This document shows, one piece after another, positions 25,639-35,422 of a stretch of 64,000 nt of DNA. The stretch covers positions 96,848-160,847 of the forward strand of contig NZ_JBPOEU010000006.1 of NCBI RefSeq assembly GCF_051251695.1, written 5' to 3'. Source of the stretch: Maritalea sp051251695 (lineage in GTDB: Bacteria; Pseudomonadota; Alphaproteobacteria; Rhizobiales; Devosiaceae). Each line of letters starts with the position of its first letter. The first letter of the stretch is position 1. The notes under the pieces were generated by a model. That model was given only the letters and a program-made list of their open reading frames with translations. It searched no databases and had not been told where the DNA came from. The position numbers and the translations under genes were made by a program.

Positions 25639-28602
25639 AGGATGTCATGTTGGGTCTGCCTTCCGGTCGTTTGCAGCGTATTTTACCGCCCTGATGCTCC
25701 TGTTGTTTCTACCCGGCATGGCTATGGCTGCCCCGGAAATTGCCATCGAGGGAAACGGCAGAAATATCCCCAACAATTTTTTCCCGTCAGTTACCAGGGA
25801 TACAAATTTTGGCGCTGTTCGCGTCACTGGCGGCAGTGACACTCACATCTTCACAATCAGTAATAGTGGGCCTGATCCCTTAAACTTGACAGGGCCCCCC
25901 CATCGTCTCAATTTCGGGGGCAAACTCTGGCGATTTTACGGTGAGCCAGCAACCAGTTACCCCAGTCAGCGCAAATGGCGGCACCACCACCTTTTCTATC
26001 ACGTTTGACCCGACGCAACTCGAGCAGCGTCAGGCAACGGTTTCCATCGATAATAGCGATGGTGATGAAAACCCCTTTACGTTTAGTATAGAGGGATATG
26101 GTGCCGACCCTGAAGTACGACTATTTGGAGGGGCTTTGTTCCAACAGATTGTCGATGGGGATGCAACCCCATCAGCCAGCGATCACACCGATTTTGGCTT
26201 AACCGATGTTGCCAATGGTTTAAGTTCGAGAACGTTCACGGTATCTAACAGGGGAACATCTAGATTGCTCAACGGCAGTGAAAATCTATCGCTTCCCAAC
26301 GGCGTGACGATCAGCGGTGCTGCTGCACAGGACTTCACAGTGATCACGCAGCCTGCCACATCCCTCGGCATCTTTGGCAGTTCTAAATTTAAGATTTCCT
26401 TTAATCCTTCAGCTCCTGGTCCGCGGCCAGCGACAATCACAATCGACAATAATGACCCTGACAGAAATCCTTTTTCATTTGCCATTCAAGGCCCAGGATC
26501 GACGATGACGCCGGAAATCGTTGTCACCGGATTTGGTAATGACATTGAGACCGGGAGCGGAAATGCCGCGGTGAGCGCCGCCAATGGCACGCAATTCGGC
26601 ACCGTCTCAAACAATGGTACGGTTGTCGAGCGTACCTATGTGATCAAAAACACCGGTACAGCGAACCTAAACTTGGGTGCGAACGCGGTGAGTGTCTCAT
26701 TGCCTCAGGTGTTTTCAGTAGCGTCCCAACCTGCTGCGATCGTCGCACCTAACGCGACGACAAGTTTTACCATTCGCTTTACTGCGCAACAGGGCGGCTT
26801 TGGCGCTGGCGTTAGAATAAACAACGATGATAGTGACGAAGGGCCGTTTACATTCACTATCTTGGCTAATGGCAACAATTCTTTGCCTGAAATCAATGTG
26901 ACGGGCGGCGGACGAACCATCTTAGATGGTGATACGACGCCTGACACTGCCGATCACACCTATTTTGGTGGTCACGATGTCACCAGCGGCGATGTCACTC
27001 GTGTCTTTACGGTGGAGAACACCGGCACCGCAGACTTAACCATCACCAGCGCTGCAATTTCCGGTGCGCATCAGGCCGACTTTACGATCACACAGGCGCT
27101 GCCGGGCACGATCACAGCTGGGAATTCCGCCCCCATACATGTTAAATTCAACCCGACAGCACAAGGTGTACGTACGGCCACATTGTCCATCACAAATGAT
27201 GACGGCGACGAGAGTCCGTATAGCTTTGATATACAAGGCACAGGAGAGAATGTAGTTGGCGATATCACCATTGTGCTCAATGTAGAAGGATCGGACACTC
27301 GACTTGATTTTTCATCCGCAACAACCTCACTTAATTTCTCACTTAATTCAATAGGTGGCACAGCACAGACCAATATTCCTGGGTTTTTTGGTGGGGACCT
27401 ATTTGGTCACCGCAGACTTTAATACGAACGGTTATGGTTTAGCGTCCATCACATGCTCAGATACAGATTCAACCACTGATCGGATTGTTCGTACAGCAAC
27501 CATTGTGGTGGGGGCTTCCGAGAGTGTGACTTGCACATTCACCTTGAGAGAAACGCGCGGCGTAACGAACCAGATGATTGGCGATTATCTGCGTACACGG
27601 AACAGTTTCATCCTCAACAATCAAGCGGATCGGACACGTCGATTTTCTCGATTAAAGGACGCAGGAATATCGCAAGAAAGCAATCTGAGTATTAACACCC
27701 CACTCGGTTTTGCGGCACAATTGCCATCGCCTATAGCCGTTTCGTTAAACCGGGGTCTGTTGTCCTATTCCGGCAGCGCACGCGGCGCTTTGGGGTTCTA
27801 TAATAGCCGTACCGGTAGTGCAAATGTTCCCGACATTGGTAAATGGGATATATGGTCCGAGGGTAGCTTCAATATTTTTAACGACCACAACACTCAATCG
27901 GGGCGCTTTGGTGTGATACATGTTGGTGCCGACTATCTATTGAGCGACGATGTCTTGTTAGGGGCAAAAGCACAAATTGATTGGATGAATCAGGCGTTTG
28001 CCTCGACCAATGGCAAAGTTGAAGGCACTGGATTTATGGTTGGACCCTATGCGACGATCGCACTTGGTGAAAATCTGTTCTTTGATATTTCAGGCGCTTG
28101 GGGCATGTCCCAAAATGCCATCTCACCGTTTGGCACTTATACTGATCACTTCAGCACAAGCCGCTGGATGTTGGATGGCGCATTGAGTGGGATGTATGTT
28201 TTAGACGGTTGGACTGTGCGACCAACTTTGGCTTTCTCTTACATAGACGAAAATCAAAACCCCTATACCGACAGCTTGAATGTACGCATACCCGGCCAAA
28301 GGGTTGCTCAAGGGGAAATCAGTTTTGCCCCGTATGTTTCTTACGATATTGTGCTTGAAAATGGAGGTGTGCTGACACCCTGGCTTGAGATGAAGGGGCA
28401 TTACGCGTTCCAAGCCTCCGGCACACTTTCATCCAAGTCCTACAGCGATGCGCTCAATGGATTCTCAGCGTCGATTGGTACAGGGGTTGATTGGAATTCG
28501 ATAAACGGCTCTTCCATATCAGTTTCTGGCCAATATGATGGAATTGGCACAGCTGCTAGCAGTTATGGGGTCAATATCGGCGTTTCGGTGCCGTTGGACT
28601 GA
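25553..28602 (+). pseudogene. Choice-of-anchor D repeat autotransporter, two frameshifts
   Basis: Three frames form one protein: 25553-about 25900, then to about 27385, then to 28602. An N-terminal signal (FTALMLLLFLPGMAMAA) precedes four to five choice-of-anchor D repeats (pattern PEI-V-G-G-I-DGD-TP--DHT-FG, FTI-NTG, TFSI-GTG), a short CSD/CTF-type region, and a C-terminal autotransporter barrel (KWDIWSEGSFNIF onward). Frame changes fall at a C7 run (25895-25901; C6 would restore frame) and near a T6 run (27384-27389). It would be a surface adhesin-like protein if read through. Sequencing error or phase variation are alternatives to true decay. Confidence 0.8.
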
Positions 28603-28667
28603 AGACACAGGACCAGAAACATCTCTTCTCTCACCGCCAGCATATTGAGATTGGCCAGGTCGTAGGG

Positions 28668-28701
28668 GACTTCAATTCAGATTTATTAATCTGATGAAGT
28701 C
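28668..28701. terminator. Hairpin between convergent autotransporter and lacI genes
   Basis: GACTTCA (28668-28674) with CAGATT (28678-28683) pairs with AATCTG (28688-28693) and TGAAGTC (28695-28701), with small bulges. It lies between the two converging stops. T-rich tails are short, so termination is probable rather than certain. Confidence 0.55.
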
Positions 28702-28704
28702 ACC

Positions 28705-29733
28705 TTAAATCAAAACAGGTCCAGTCGATTGACCCACTATAAGTTCAACCTCAAGTAATTCACTTGGAGGCTTCATTTCGGGATTTGCAACAATTTGTAA
28801 CAGCATTTCGGCAAGGCGGCGCCCAGCCTCTCTTACGGATGAATTTGTTGCTGTAAAAATAGGGATGTCATCGCTGTTCTGGAAATAGGATAAGCGGTCG
28901 TCATGCGTGACGATGGAAATATCACGGCCTACGATCATCCCAGATTCTTGAACGGCTCGACGAGTTCCTAAGGCAACAATAATTGATGCGGTTAAAATTG
29001 CTGTGGGTGGGCTATTCAATTTCAATAATTCTAGAGTTTTATGATAGCCATAACTCTCCGTCATTTCATCCGAGTACATAAGGTCAGGGTCTATGGTCAA
29101 GTTGTGAGATATAAGTGAACTCTCATAACCCTCCCGTCGTCTAAATGCGAAATCCAAGTGTTCACTACCGTTGAGTAGGCCAACTCGGCGATGACCCAAA
29201 TCGTATAAAAAATCTGTTGCTCTAGCGAAAGCTGATCGATTGTTGACATCCAACCAAGCGTAGGGAACATCGCATTGGGTTGATCTACCATGCACTATGA
29301 ATGGTAATCCCAATTCTGTTAGAAATGGAATTCTGCCGTCGTTTATGGAAGGGCTTTGAACAACCACAGCATCTACGGTGCTTTGTGCTTTTAGGTCGCG
29401 ATAAACTTGGTATTCATCCTCATGTGGCGGAACAACCGAAAGCATCATCTTATAACCGTTGGTGGAATACACTTCACCAACACCAGCTACAAAATCCCCA
29501 AAGACAGGGTTCACCATTTCATTTTGGTTAGATGTCGAAATGACGTGACCAATTGTCAATGTTTGACCAGTAGCAAGGCCTTTTGCCGCTTTATTAGGTG
29601 CGTAGTTATTCTGCTTTGCAATCCTTTGAACACGTTCGCGCGTGCGTTCAGATACTTCCGGAAATCCATTTAAGGCCCGGCTAACTGTTGTCTGACTTAA
29701 ATTCAGAAGTTCTGAAAGTTCCTTCAAATTCAT
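28705..29733 (-). CDS. aglR: LacI family regulator of the alpha-glucoside operon (AglR-like)
   Basis: 342 residues. N-terminal LacI helix-turn-helix (MNLKELSELLNLSQTTVSRALNG) and the hinge helix region NKAAKGLATGQT, then a periplasmic-binding-protein-like effector domain (DAVVVQSPSINDGRIPFL, RRVGLLNGSEHLDFAFRRREGY). It is divergent from aglE across 247 bp holding a perfect 16-bp palindrome. In rhizobia AglR represses agl genes in the absence of alpha-glucosides; that role is carried over by family and position. Confidence 0.9.
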   Translation of the reverse strand: MNLKELSELLNLSQTTVSRALNGFPEVSERTRERVQRIAKQNNYAPNKAAKGLATGQTLTIGHVISTSNQNEMVNPVFGDFVAGVGEVYSTNGYKMMLSVVPPHEDEYQVYRDLKAQSTVDAVVVQSPSINDGRIPFLTELGLPFIVHGRSTQCDVPYAWLDVNNRSAFARATDFLYDLGHRRVGLLNGSEHLDFAFRRREGYESSLISHNLTIDPDLMYSDEMTESYGYHKTLELLKLNSPPTAILTASIIVALGTRRAVQESGMIVGRDISIVTHDDRLSYFQNSDDIPIFTATNSSVREAGRRLAEMLLQIVANPEMKPPSELLEVELIVGQSTGPVLI

Positions 29734-29869
29734 TCGACAAATTTATCCAAACCGCTTAAAAAATCAATAGAATATTTGATGTAGCCTTCATTTTCTGGGG
29801 ATTGTTAAAAACACCAATGCGCGCTCTGCTTCATTTAACTTCCTGAAAAATATCGTTAAAATTTCTTCC

Positions 29870-29922
29870 TTGACAGAACGAGTAAATAATCTGTTATAGT
29901 TTAGCTTCCAAAGCGCTTTGGA
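29870..29922 (+). promoter_or_regulatory. aglE promoter and AglR operator
   Basis: TTGACA at 29870-29875 and TATAGT at 29895-29900 (19-bp spacer) are followed by TCCAAAGCGCTTTGGA at 29907-29922, a perfect 16-bp palindrome with a central CG as in LacI-family sites. It overlaps the expected transcription start, a position suited to repression. Confidence 0.75.
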
Positions 29923-29980
29923 TAAAATTGTATATTCATTGTTTTGAAAAAGCGAAGATGTATAAACGGGAGGAAGTTTT

Positions 29981-31258
29981 ATGAACATCGCTACGAAACA
30001 GCTTTTATTGGCTAGTGTCGCCACCTTGGCACTGGGCGCATCTGCGCAAGCGGAACAATTGACAGTGTTTGGCCCATGGCTCGGACCTGACCAAAAGAAC
30101 ATCGAAGTCGTTCTCGCTGATTTCGCCGAAAAATCTGGCCATGACGTCAGGTATGTGGGCTCTGACAGTTTTGAACAACAGATCATGATCGATGCAGAGG
30201 CTGGATCATCACCAAATGTTGCAGTATTTCCGCAACCTGGTTTGGCATCTGATATGGCAAAACGCGGCTTCTTGACACCACTAAAAGACGGCACAGGCGA
30301 CTGGATTAAAGAGAACTACGCTGCTGGCTCATCTTGGGTCGATCTGGGCACATACAAAGATAAAGCTGGTGCAGATAACCTTTACGGATTTTTCTACAAA
30401 GTCGATGTGAAATCTCTGGTTTGGTATAATCCGGAAAACTTTGAAGATGCTGGCTATGAAATCCCAACGACAATGGAAGACCTTAAAGCACTCACAGATC
30501 AAATTGTAGCCGACGGTGCTACACCGTGGTGTATTGGTCTGGGTTCAGGCGGCGCAACTGGATGGCCTGCGACTGACTGGGTTGAAGACATGATGCTTCG
30601 CACTCAGTCTCCAGAAATGTATGACAAATGGGTTTCAAATGAACTGAAATTTGACGATCCGGCAGTTGTTGCGGCGATTGATGAGTTCGGCGCTTTTGCC
30701 CGCAATGACAAATATGTTGTAGGTGGCGCGGGTGCTGTTGCCTCTACGGATTTCCGGGATAGCCCAAAAGGCATGTTCTCATCTCCGCCACAATGCTACA
30801 TGCATCGCCAAGCTTCATTCATTCCAGCTTTCTTCCCTGAGGGAACAGAAGTTGGTGAAGATGCTGACTTCTTCTACTTCCCGGCATATGAGAGCAAAGA
30901 TCTTGGTAAACCAGTTTTGGGTGCCGGCACACTATGGGCGATCACAAACGAAAACCAAGCTGCACATGACTTGATTGAGTATCTTCAAGAACCTGCTGCA
31001 CATGAAATCTTCATGGCGCTTGGTGGCTTCTTAACTCCTCACAAGGGCGTAGATCCATCTAAGTTTAAAAGTGAATCTACAGCAAAGATGAACGAGATTC
31101 TTCTTGGTGCAACAACATTCCGTTTTGATGGATCAGACCTAATGCCTGGTGCCGTTGGTACGGGTTCGTTCTGGACAGCTATGGTGGATTATGTAGGAGG
31201 CAAAGATGCTGCCGAAGCCGCCTCAGATGTTCAAAAAAGCTGGGATGCCGTCAAGTAA
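29981..31258 (+). CDS. aglE: Alpha-glucoside ABC transporter, substrate-binding protein
   Basis: 425 residues with signal peptide LLLASVATLALGASAQA. Periplasmic binding protein for alpha-glucosides such as sucrose, maltose or trehalose. The stretch CIGLGSGGATGWPATDW and the ending of the protein match rhizobial AglE. A GGGAGG ribosome site precedes the ATG. It heads an operon in the order aglE-F-G-A-K and is followed by a strong stem-loop, which fits higher expression of the binding protein than of the membrane parts. Confidence 0.93.
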   Translation: MNIATKQLLLASVATLALGASAQAEQLTVFGPWLGPDQKNIEVVLADFAEKSGHDVRYVGSDSFEQQIMIDAEAGSSPNVAVFPQPGLASDMAKRGFLTPLKDGTGDWIKENYAAGSSWVDLGTYKDKAGADNLYGFFYKVDVKSLVWYNPENFEDAGYEIPTTMEDLKALTDQIVADGATPWCIGLGSGGATGWPATDWVEDMMLRTQSPEMYDKWVSNELKFDDPAVVAAIDEFGAFARNDKYVVGGAGAVASTDFRDSPKGMFSSPPQCYMHRQASFIPAFFPEGTEVGEDADFFYFPAYESKDLGKPVLGAGTLWAITNENQAAHDLIEYLQEPAAHEIFMALGGFLTPHKGVDPSKFKSESTAKMNEILLGATTFRFDGSDLMPGAVGTGSFWTAMVDYVGGKDAAEAASDVQKSWDAVK

Positions 31259-31270
31259 GACAACGAATAA

Positions 31271-31299
31271 AAGGCAGCCCCCACATGCGGGGCTGTCTT
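31271..31299 (+). other. Intercistronic stem-loop aglE-aglF
   Basis: AAGGCAGCCCC (31271-31281) pairs with GGGGCTGTCTT (31289-31299) around a 7-base loop. No long T-tract follows and the operon continues, so it most likely stabilises aglE mRNA or attenuates. Confidence 0.65.
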
Positions 31300-31358
31300 G
31301 CCTATACCCGCCTGAGGAGGCAACGGGTTAAACGATAAACAGGATTTGGGAGTGTCTG

Positions 31359-32573
31359 ATGGAAGCTGCATATAAAGGGTTACTCACAATATTTTTAGGC
31401 GTCGGTGGATGCCTTTTATATTTCTATCTGTCCAACCAAATCCTCGACAAGGTCATATACCCTGCTACCGGCAAAAATGCTGGCCGCAATATAAATCGCG
31501 CCAATATGATCCGACCATGGCTATTTGTCATGCCCGCCATGGTCGCTTTAGGGGTTTATCTGGCTTATCCCGTTGTTGCTACATTCTGGTTTTCACTCAC
31601 TGATCGCAGCCAAGATGACGCCTTTGTTGGCTTAGCTAATTATCAAGAGATGATGAGCGAACCAAAGTTCTGGGAAGCTATGCGCAATAACATGTTGTGG
31701 CTGATTATCGTACCCGCCGCTTCAACTTGTTTTGGGCTGTTGGCCGCCCAACTTACTGATCGCATTAAATGGGGATCAATCGCCAAATCTCTAATCTTTA
31801 TGCCAATGGCCATTTCATTTGTTGGTGCAGCCGTAATCTTTAAATTGATTTATGACACTCGCCCCATTGATCAGGCGCAGATCGGCGTATTGAACGCGAT
31901 TTGGTTGCAGTTTAACGGTGGTGTTGGCTCGTGGCTAATTCTGCGACTATTGCCAGCAACACTCATGCTTTGCGGTACAGCCGCGGTTGGATATGTCGGC
32001 TATGGCTTGTTCAATGCAATTCGTGAAAAAGGCGGTGTTTTTCTGCGCGGCCTCGCCATCGCACTGCTCGGCTTCATTGCATATTCATTCCTGTCTCTTG
32101 CTTGGGGCGCGCTCACTTCGGTCCACCCTTATGGGGAACCACAAACTTGGCTGACGATCCCTGGTTGGAATTCATTCCTCTTGATGGTGGTTTTAATTTG
32201 GATCCAAACAGGTTTTGCAATGGTCATTTTGTCGGCAGCGTTGCGCGGCATACCAGAAGAAACAATTGAAGCGTCGATTGTGGATGGCGCAAATCCATTC
32301 CAAGTTTTCTTCAAAATCAAAATGCCCCAAATTTCAGGAACAATCGTTGTGGTTTGGACAACTATTACATTGGTTGTGCTTAAGGTTTTCGACATCGTGT
32401 TTGCCATGACCAACGGTCAATGGGAGACGCAGGTTCTTGCCAACTACATGTTCGACAAATTATTCCGTGCAAATGACTGGGGCATTGGCTCGGCGTCAGC
32501 CATGATCATCATGTTATTGGTCAGCCCAATCCTTATTTGGAATGTCTACAACGCTCGCCAGGAGATGAAGTGA
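31359..32573 (+). CDS. aglF: Alpha-glucoside ABC transporter permease AglF
   Basis: 404 residues. Inner-membrane permease with an extra N-terminal helix (GLLTIFLGVGGCLLYFYL) before the usual MalF-like core, plus a further hydrophobic pair around residues 180-250, as in known AglF. The EAA loop that contacts the ATPase is ETIEASIVDGANPFQVFFKI. Its stop overlaps the aglG start (TGATG), giving translational coupling. Confidence 0.93.
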   Translation: MEAAYKGLLTIFLGVGGCLLYFYLSNQILDKVIYPATGKNAGRNINRANMIRPWLFVMPAMVALGVYLAYPVVATFWFSLTDRSQDDAFVGLANYQEMMSEPKFWEAMRNNMLWLIIVPAASTCFGLLAAQLTDRIKWGSIAKSLIFMPMAISFVGAAVIFKLIYDTRPIDQAQIGVLNAIWLQFNGGVGSWLILRLLPATLMLCGTAAVGYVGYGLFNAIREKGGVFLRGLAIALLGFIAYSFLSLAWGALTSVHPYGEPQTWLTIPGWNSFLLMVVLIWIQTGFAMVILSAALRGIPEETIEASIVDGANPFQVFFKIKMPQISGTIVVVWTTITLVVLKVFDIVFAMTNGQWETQVLANYMFDKLFRANDWGIGSASAMIIMLLVSPILIWNVYNARQEMK

Positions 32574-33727
32574 TGGATAATATAGCTGGAAGCAAATCTA
32601 GCCTAAACTGGGCCGTCCAAATCTCTGTTGTTGCGCTTGTTCTTCTGTGGCTTTTCCCCACAATTGGTTTGCTTGTCTCCTCCTTCCGGACAACAGATCA
32701 GATTTCAGGTTCTGGCTGGTGGGAATCCTTATTCCCTACCGAACAGAACCTGACATTACGCACAGCCGATCCTGATGATGAAGGTGCTCAAAATCTAGTC
32801 AATGGCATCTATATCGTCGAAGGCAATCTTTTCGGGACTGCCGGAGATGCACAGATCAGTGTTTGGGGCACTTCATCTCGTGATATTGATGCAAATAAGA
32901 TAGGCGATACTGCTGAGCTAAAAGACGGCGAGACAATGACCGTTAAGGGGGATGGCACCTATCGTTGGACCAGTCCTGTTGAATTGACAGGTCGTGGTCA
33001 ACGGGTTTTTGCGACGGCAACAACACCGCCAGAATTTACATTTGAGAACTATCAAAACGTGCTGTTTAGCGGCGATAGTACCGATAGTATGGCTAAGGCA
33101 TTTTTCAATACGCTAACGGTTACAATTCCCGCGACAATTATTCCGATTATCATTGCAGCTTTTGCCGCCTATGCGCTGGCTTGGATGGATTTTCCCGGTC
33201 GTGCTATATTGATTGCCATCGTTGTTGGATTGCTTGTTGTTCCCCTGCAATTGGCTCTAATTCCAGTGCTCCGCCTGCATTTGGGTATAGGAATTGGAAA
33301 GGGATATTTGGGTGTATGGCTAGCCCATACCGGCTTCGGTCTGCCGCTTGCAATTTATTTGCTCAGAAATTACATGGTCGGATTACCCAAAGATATTATC
33401 GAGAATGCCCGCGTTGACGGTGCTACCGATTTCCAAATCTTTATGAAGATCATTTTGCCACTTTCTTTTCCTGCCTTGGCATCTTTTGCCATCTTCCAAT
33501 TCTTGTGGACATGGAACGATCTGCTCGTGGCCAAAGTATTCCTTATCGATGCCACGGGTGAAACCACGGTTATGACCAATCAAATTGTCGAACTGTTAGG
33601 TACCAGAGGGGGGAATTGGGAAATTCTTGCGACCGCTGCCTTCGTGTCAATTGCAGTTCCGTTGTTGGTGTTCTTTGCGATGCAGAAATACCTTGTACGT
33701 GGTCTTTTAGCTGGTTCAGTAAAGTAG
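32573..33727 (+). CDS. aglG: Alpha-glucoside ABC transporter permease AglG
   Basis: 384 residues from the ATG at 32573, which shares a base with the aglF stop. MalG-like permease with six membrane helices. A soluble, largely beta insert at residues 45-160 lies between the first and second helices on the periplasmic side, a known feature of AglG. EAA loop: IIENARVDGATDFQIFMKI. It pairs with AglF and AglK. The gene ends 11 bp before aglA. Confidence 0.93.
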   Translation: MDNIAGSKSSLNWAVQISVVALVLLWLFPTIGLLVSSFRTTDQISGSGWWESLFPTEQNLTLRTADPDDEGAQNLVNGIYIVEGNLFGTAGDAQISVWGTSSRDIDANKIGDTAELKDGETMTVKGDGTYRWTSPVELTGRGQRVFATATTPPEFTFENYQNVLFSGDSTDSMAKAFFNTLTVTIPATIIPIIIAAFAAYALAWMDFPGRAILIAIVVGLLVVPLQLALIPVLRLHLGIGIGKGYLGVWLAHTGFGLPLAIYLLRNYMVGLPKDIIENARVDGATDFQIFMKIILPLSFPALASFAIFQFLWTWNDLLVAKVFLIDATGETTVMTNQIVELLGTRGGNWEILATAAFVSIAVPLLVFFAMQKYLVRGLLAGSVK

Positions 33728-33738
33728 GACTAAAAACT

Positions 33739-35403
33739 ATGAATTTAGCCGTAACTCCATCATTGGGTAACGCTACCAATAATGCCACGAATACGGACTG
33801 GTGGCGTGGCGCTACGATTTATCAGATCTACCCACGTAGCTTTCAAGATAGCACGGGAGATGGTGTTGGTGATCTAGCCGGTATTGTGCAACGGATGCCC
33901 TATATTGCCTCATTGGGCGTGGACGCGATATGGATTTCTCCATTCTTCACCTCCCCAATGAAAGACTTCGGCTACGATGTCAGTGACTATTGTGACGTAG
34001 ACCCAATGTTTGGCACGCTGGCCGATTTCGATGCAATTGTTGACGCTGCACACGGGCATGGCATTCGGGTGATGATTGATCTTGTGTTGAGCCACACAAG
34101 TGATCAACATGCTTGGTTTGCGCAAAGCCGCAAAGATAAAACCAATGCTAAACAGGATTGGTATGTTTGGGCTGATCCCAAGCCAGACGGCACACCGCCG
34201 ACAAATTGGCTCTCAATTTTTGGTGGTTCTGCGTGGCAGTGGGATGGGCGGCGTGAACAATATTACATGCACAATTTCCTAGCATCTCAGCCTGATCTAA
34301 ATCTTCATAACGAAAAAGTTCAGGATGCCTTACTTGATGTCGCTACATTTTGGCTCAACCGAGGTGTGGACGGGTTCCGATTGGACACGATAAATTTTTA
34401 TTTTCACGATGCTGAACTAAGAAATAATCCTGCGCTACCAGTTGAAGAGCGTAATGCAACGATTGCACCATCGGTTAATCCTTATAACCACCAAAACCAC
34501 CTATATGATAAAAACCGCCCTGAAAACTTGCCGTTTTTGCGTCGTTTGCGGGCGGTTATGGAGCCATTTGGCGCGGCAGCAGTTGGTGAAGTTGGGGATG
34601 CGCAATTCGGCCTTGAAATATTAGGCCAATACACCGCTGGAAATGACTTGATGCAGATGTGTTATGCATTCGAGTTTCTTGCGCAAGAACAGCCAACCGC
34701 CGATCGCATCGTGAGTGTTTTGCAAAAAGTTGATGACGTCGCAGCCGATGGTTGGGCGTGTTGGGCGTTTTCCAACCACGACGTTCAACGCCACGCGACA
34801 CGTTGGAATTTATCGCCTGATGCCCAAAAAGCGTTCGCAACACTTATTATGTGTCTGCGCGGATCGGTCTGCCTTTATCAAGGCGAAGAGCTTGGGTTGC
34901 CAGAAGCGAACGTTGATTTTGACGATATCCAAGACCCATACGGTATTGAGTTTTGGCCGGAATACCGGGGGCGCGATGGATGTCGTACGCCGATGGTTTG
35001 GCAAACAAGCAATCAAAATGGCGGTTTTTCGGAAGGGCGACCTTGGTTGCCTGTCGCACACGAACATTTGCATATGTCGGTCGATGAGCAAGAAAAAGAT
35101 CCGGACGCAATTTTGCACCATTATCGCAGAGCGATCCATTTTCGACAGGCAAATCCAGCTTTGGTTATAGGCGCGCATAGCGATCTAAGTACCAATGGAC
35201 ACATTGTATCGTTCAATCGCTTTTTGGATGACGTGACAATCCACTGCGCATTTAACGTAAGTGATACGCCATCTGAATTCACTTTACCCAGTGGTAACTG
35301 GCTGCCGTTAGGCGAGGAACTGGGCTGCGTTCAAAACGTAGTCGGCAACAAAATTCATCTTGAACCTTGGCAGGTTTATATCGGACTAAAACGTGAGCAT
35401 TAG
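33739..35403 (+). CDS. aglA: Alpha-glucosidase AglA (GH13)
   Basis: 554 residues from ATG 33739; the longer in-frame reading into aglG is not needed. GH13 family: region I DLVLSH at 114-119, nucleophile Asp216 in GFRLDTINF, acid/base Glu284 in VGEVGD, and SNHD at 345-348 with the transition-state Asp. No signal peptide, so imported alpha-glucosides are split inside the cell. The oligo-alpha-glucosidase type barrel and position in the operon match rhizobial AglA. Confidence 0.94.
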   Translation: MNLAVTPSLGNATNNATNTDWWRGATIYQIYPRSFQDSTGDGVGDLAGIVQRMPYIASLGVDAIWISPFFTSPMKDFGYDVSDYCDVDPMFGTLADFDAIVDAAHGHGIRVMIDLVLSHTSDQHAWFAQSRKDKTNAKQDWYVWADPKPDGTPPTNWLSIFGGSAWQWDGRREQYYMHNFLASQPDLNLHNEKVQDALLDVATFWLNRGVDGFRLDTINFYFHDAELRNNPALPVEERNATIAPSVNPYNHQNHLYDKNRPENLPFLRRLRAVMEPFGAAAVGEVGDAQFGLEILGQYTAGNDLMQMCYAFEFLAQEQPTADRIVSVLQKVDDVAADGWACWAFSNHDVQRHATRWNLSPDAQKAFATLIMCLRGSVCLYQGEELGLPEANVDFDDIQDPYGIEFWPEYRGRDGCRTPMVWQTSNQNGGFSEGRPWLPVAHEHLHMSVDEQEKDPDAILHHYRRAIHFRQANPALVIGAHSDLSTNGHIVSFNRFLDDVTIHCAFNVSDTPSEFTLPSGNWLPLGEELGCVQNVVGNKIHLEPWQVYIGLKREH

Positions 35404-35422
35404 GATCTGAAGGGGTACTATC

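Noticed and set aside
29788..30294. 168-codon leftward open frame over the aglE start
   Set aside because: It overlaps a well-supported signal peptide and binding-protein gene on the other strand and has no recognisable features.
32705..33052. Large soluble insert in AglG as an unusual domain gain
   Set aside because: A long periplasmic loop between the first two helices is a known property of AglG proteins.
34810..35178. Several 100-150 codon open frames on both strands inside aglA
   Set aside because: All are shadows of the GH13 gene; none has a ribosome site or family motif.
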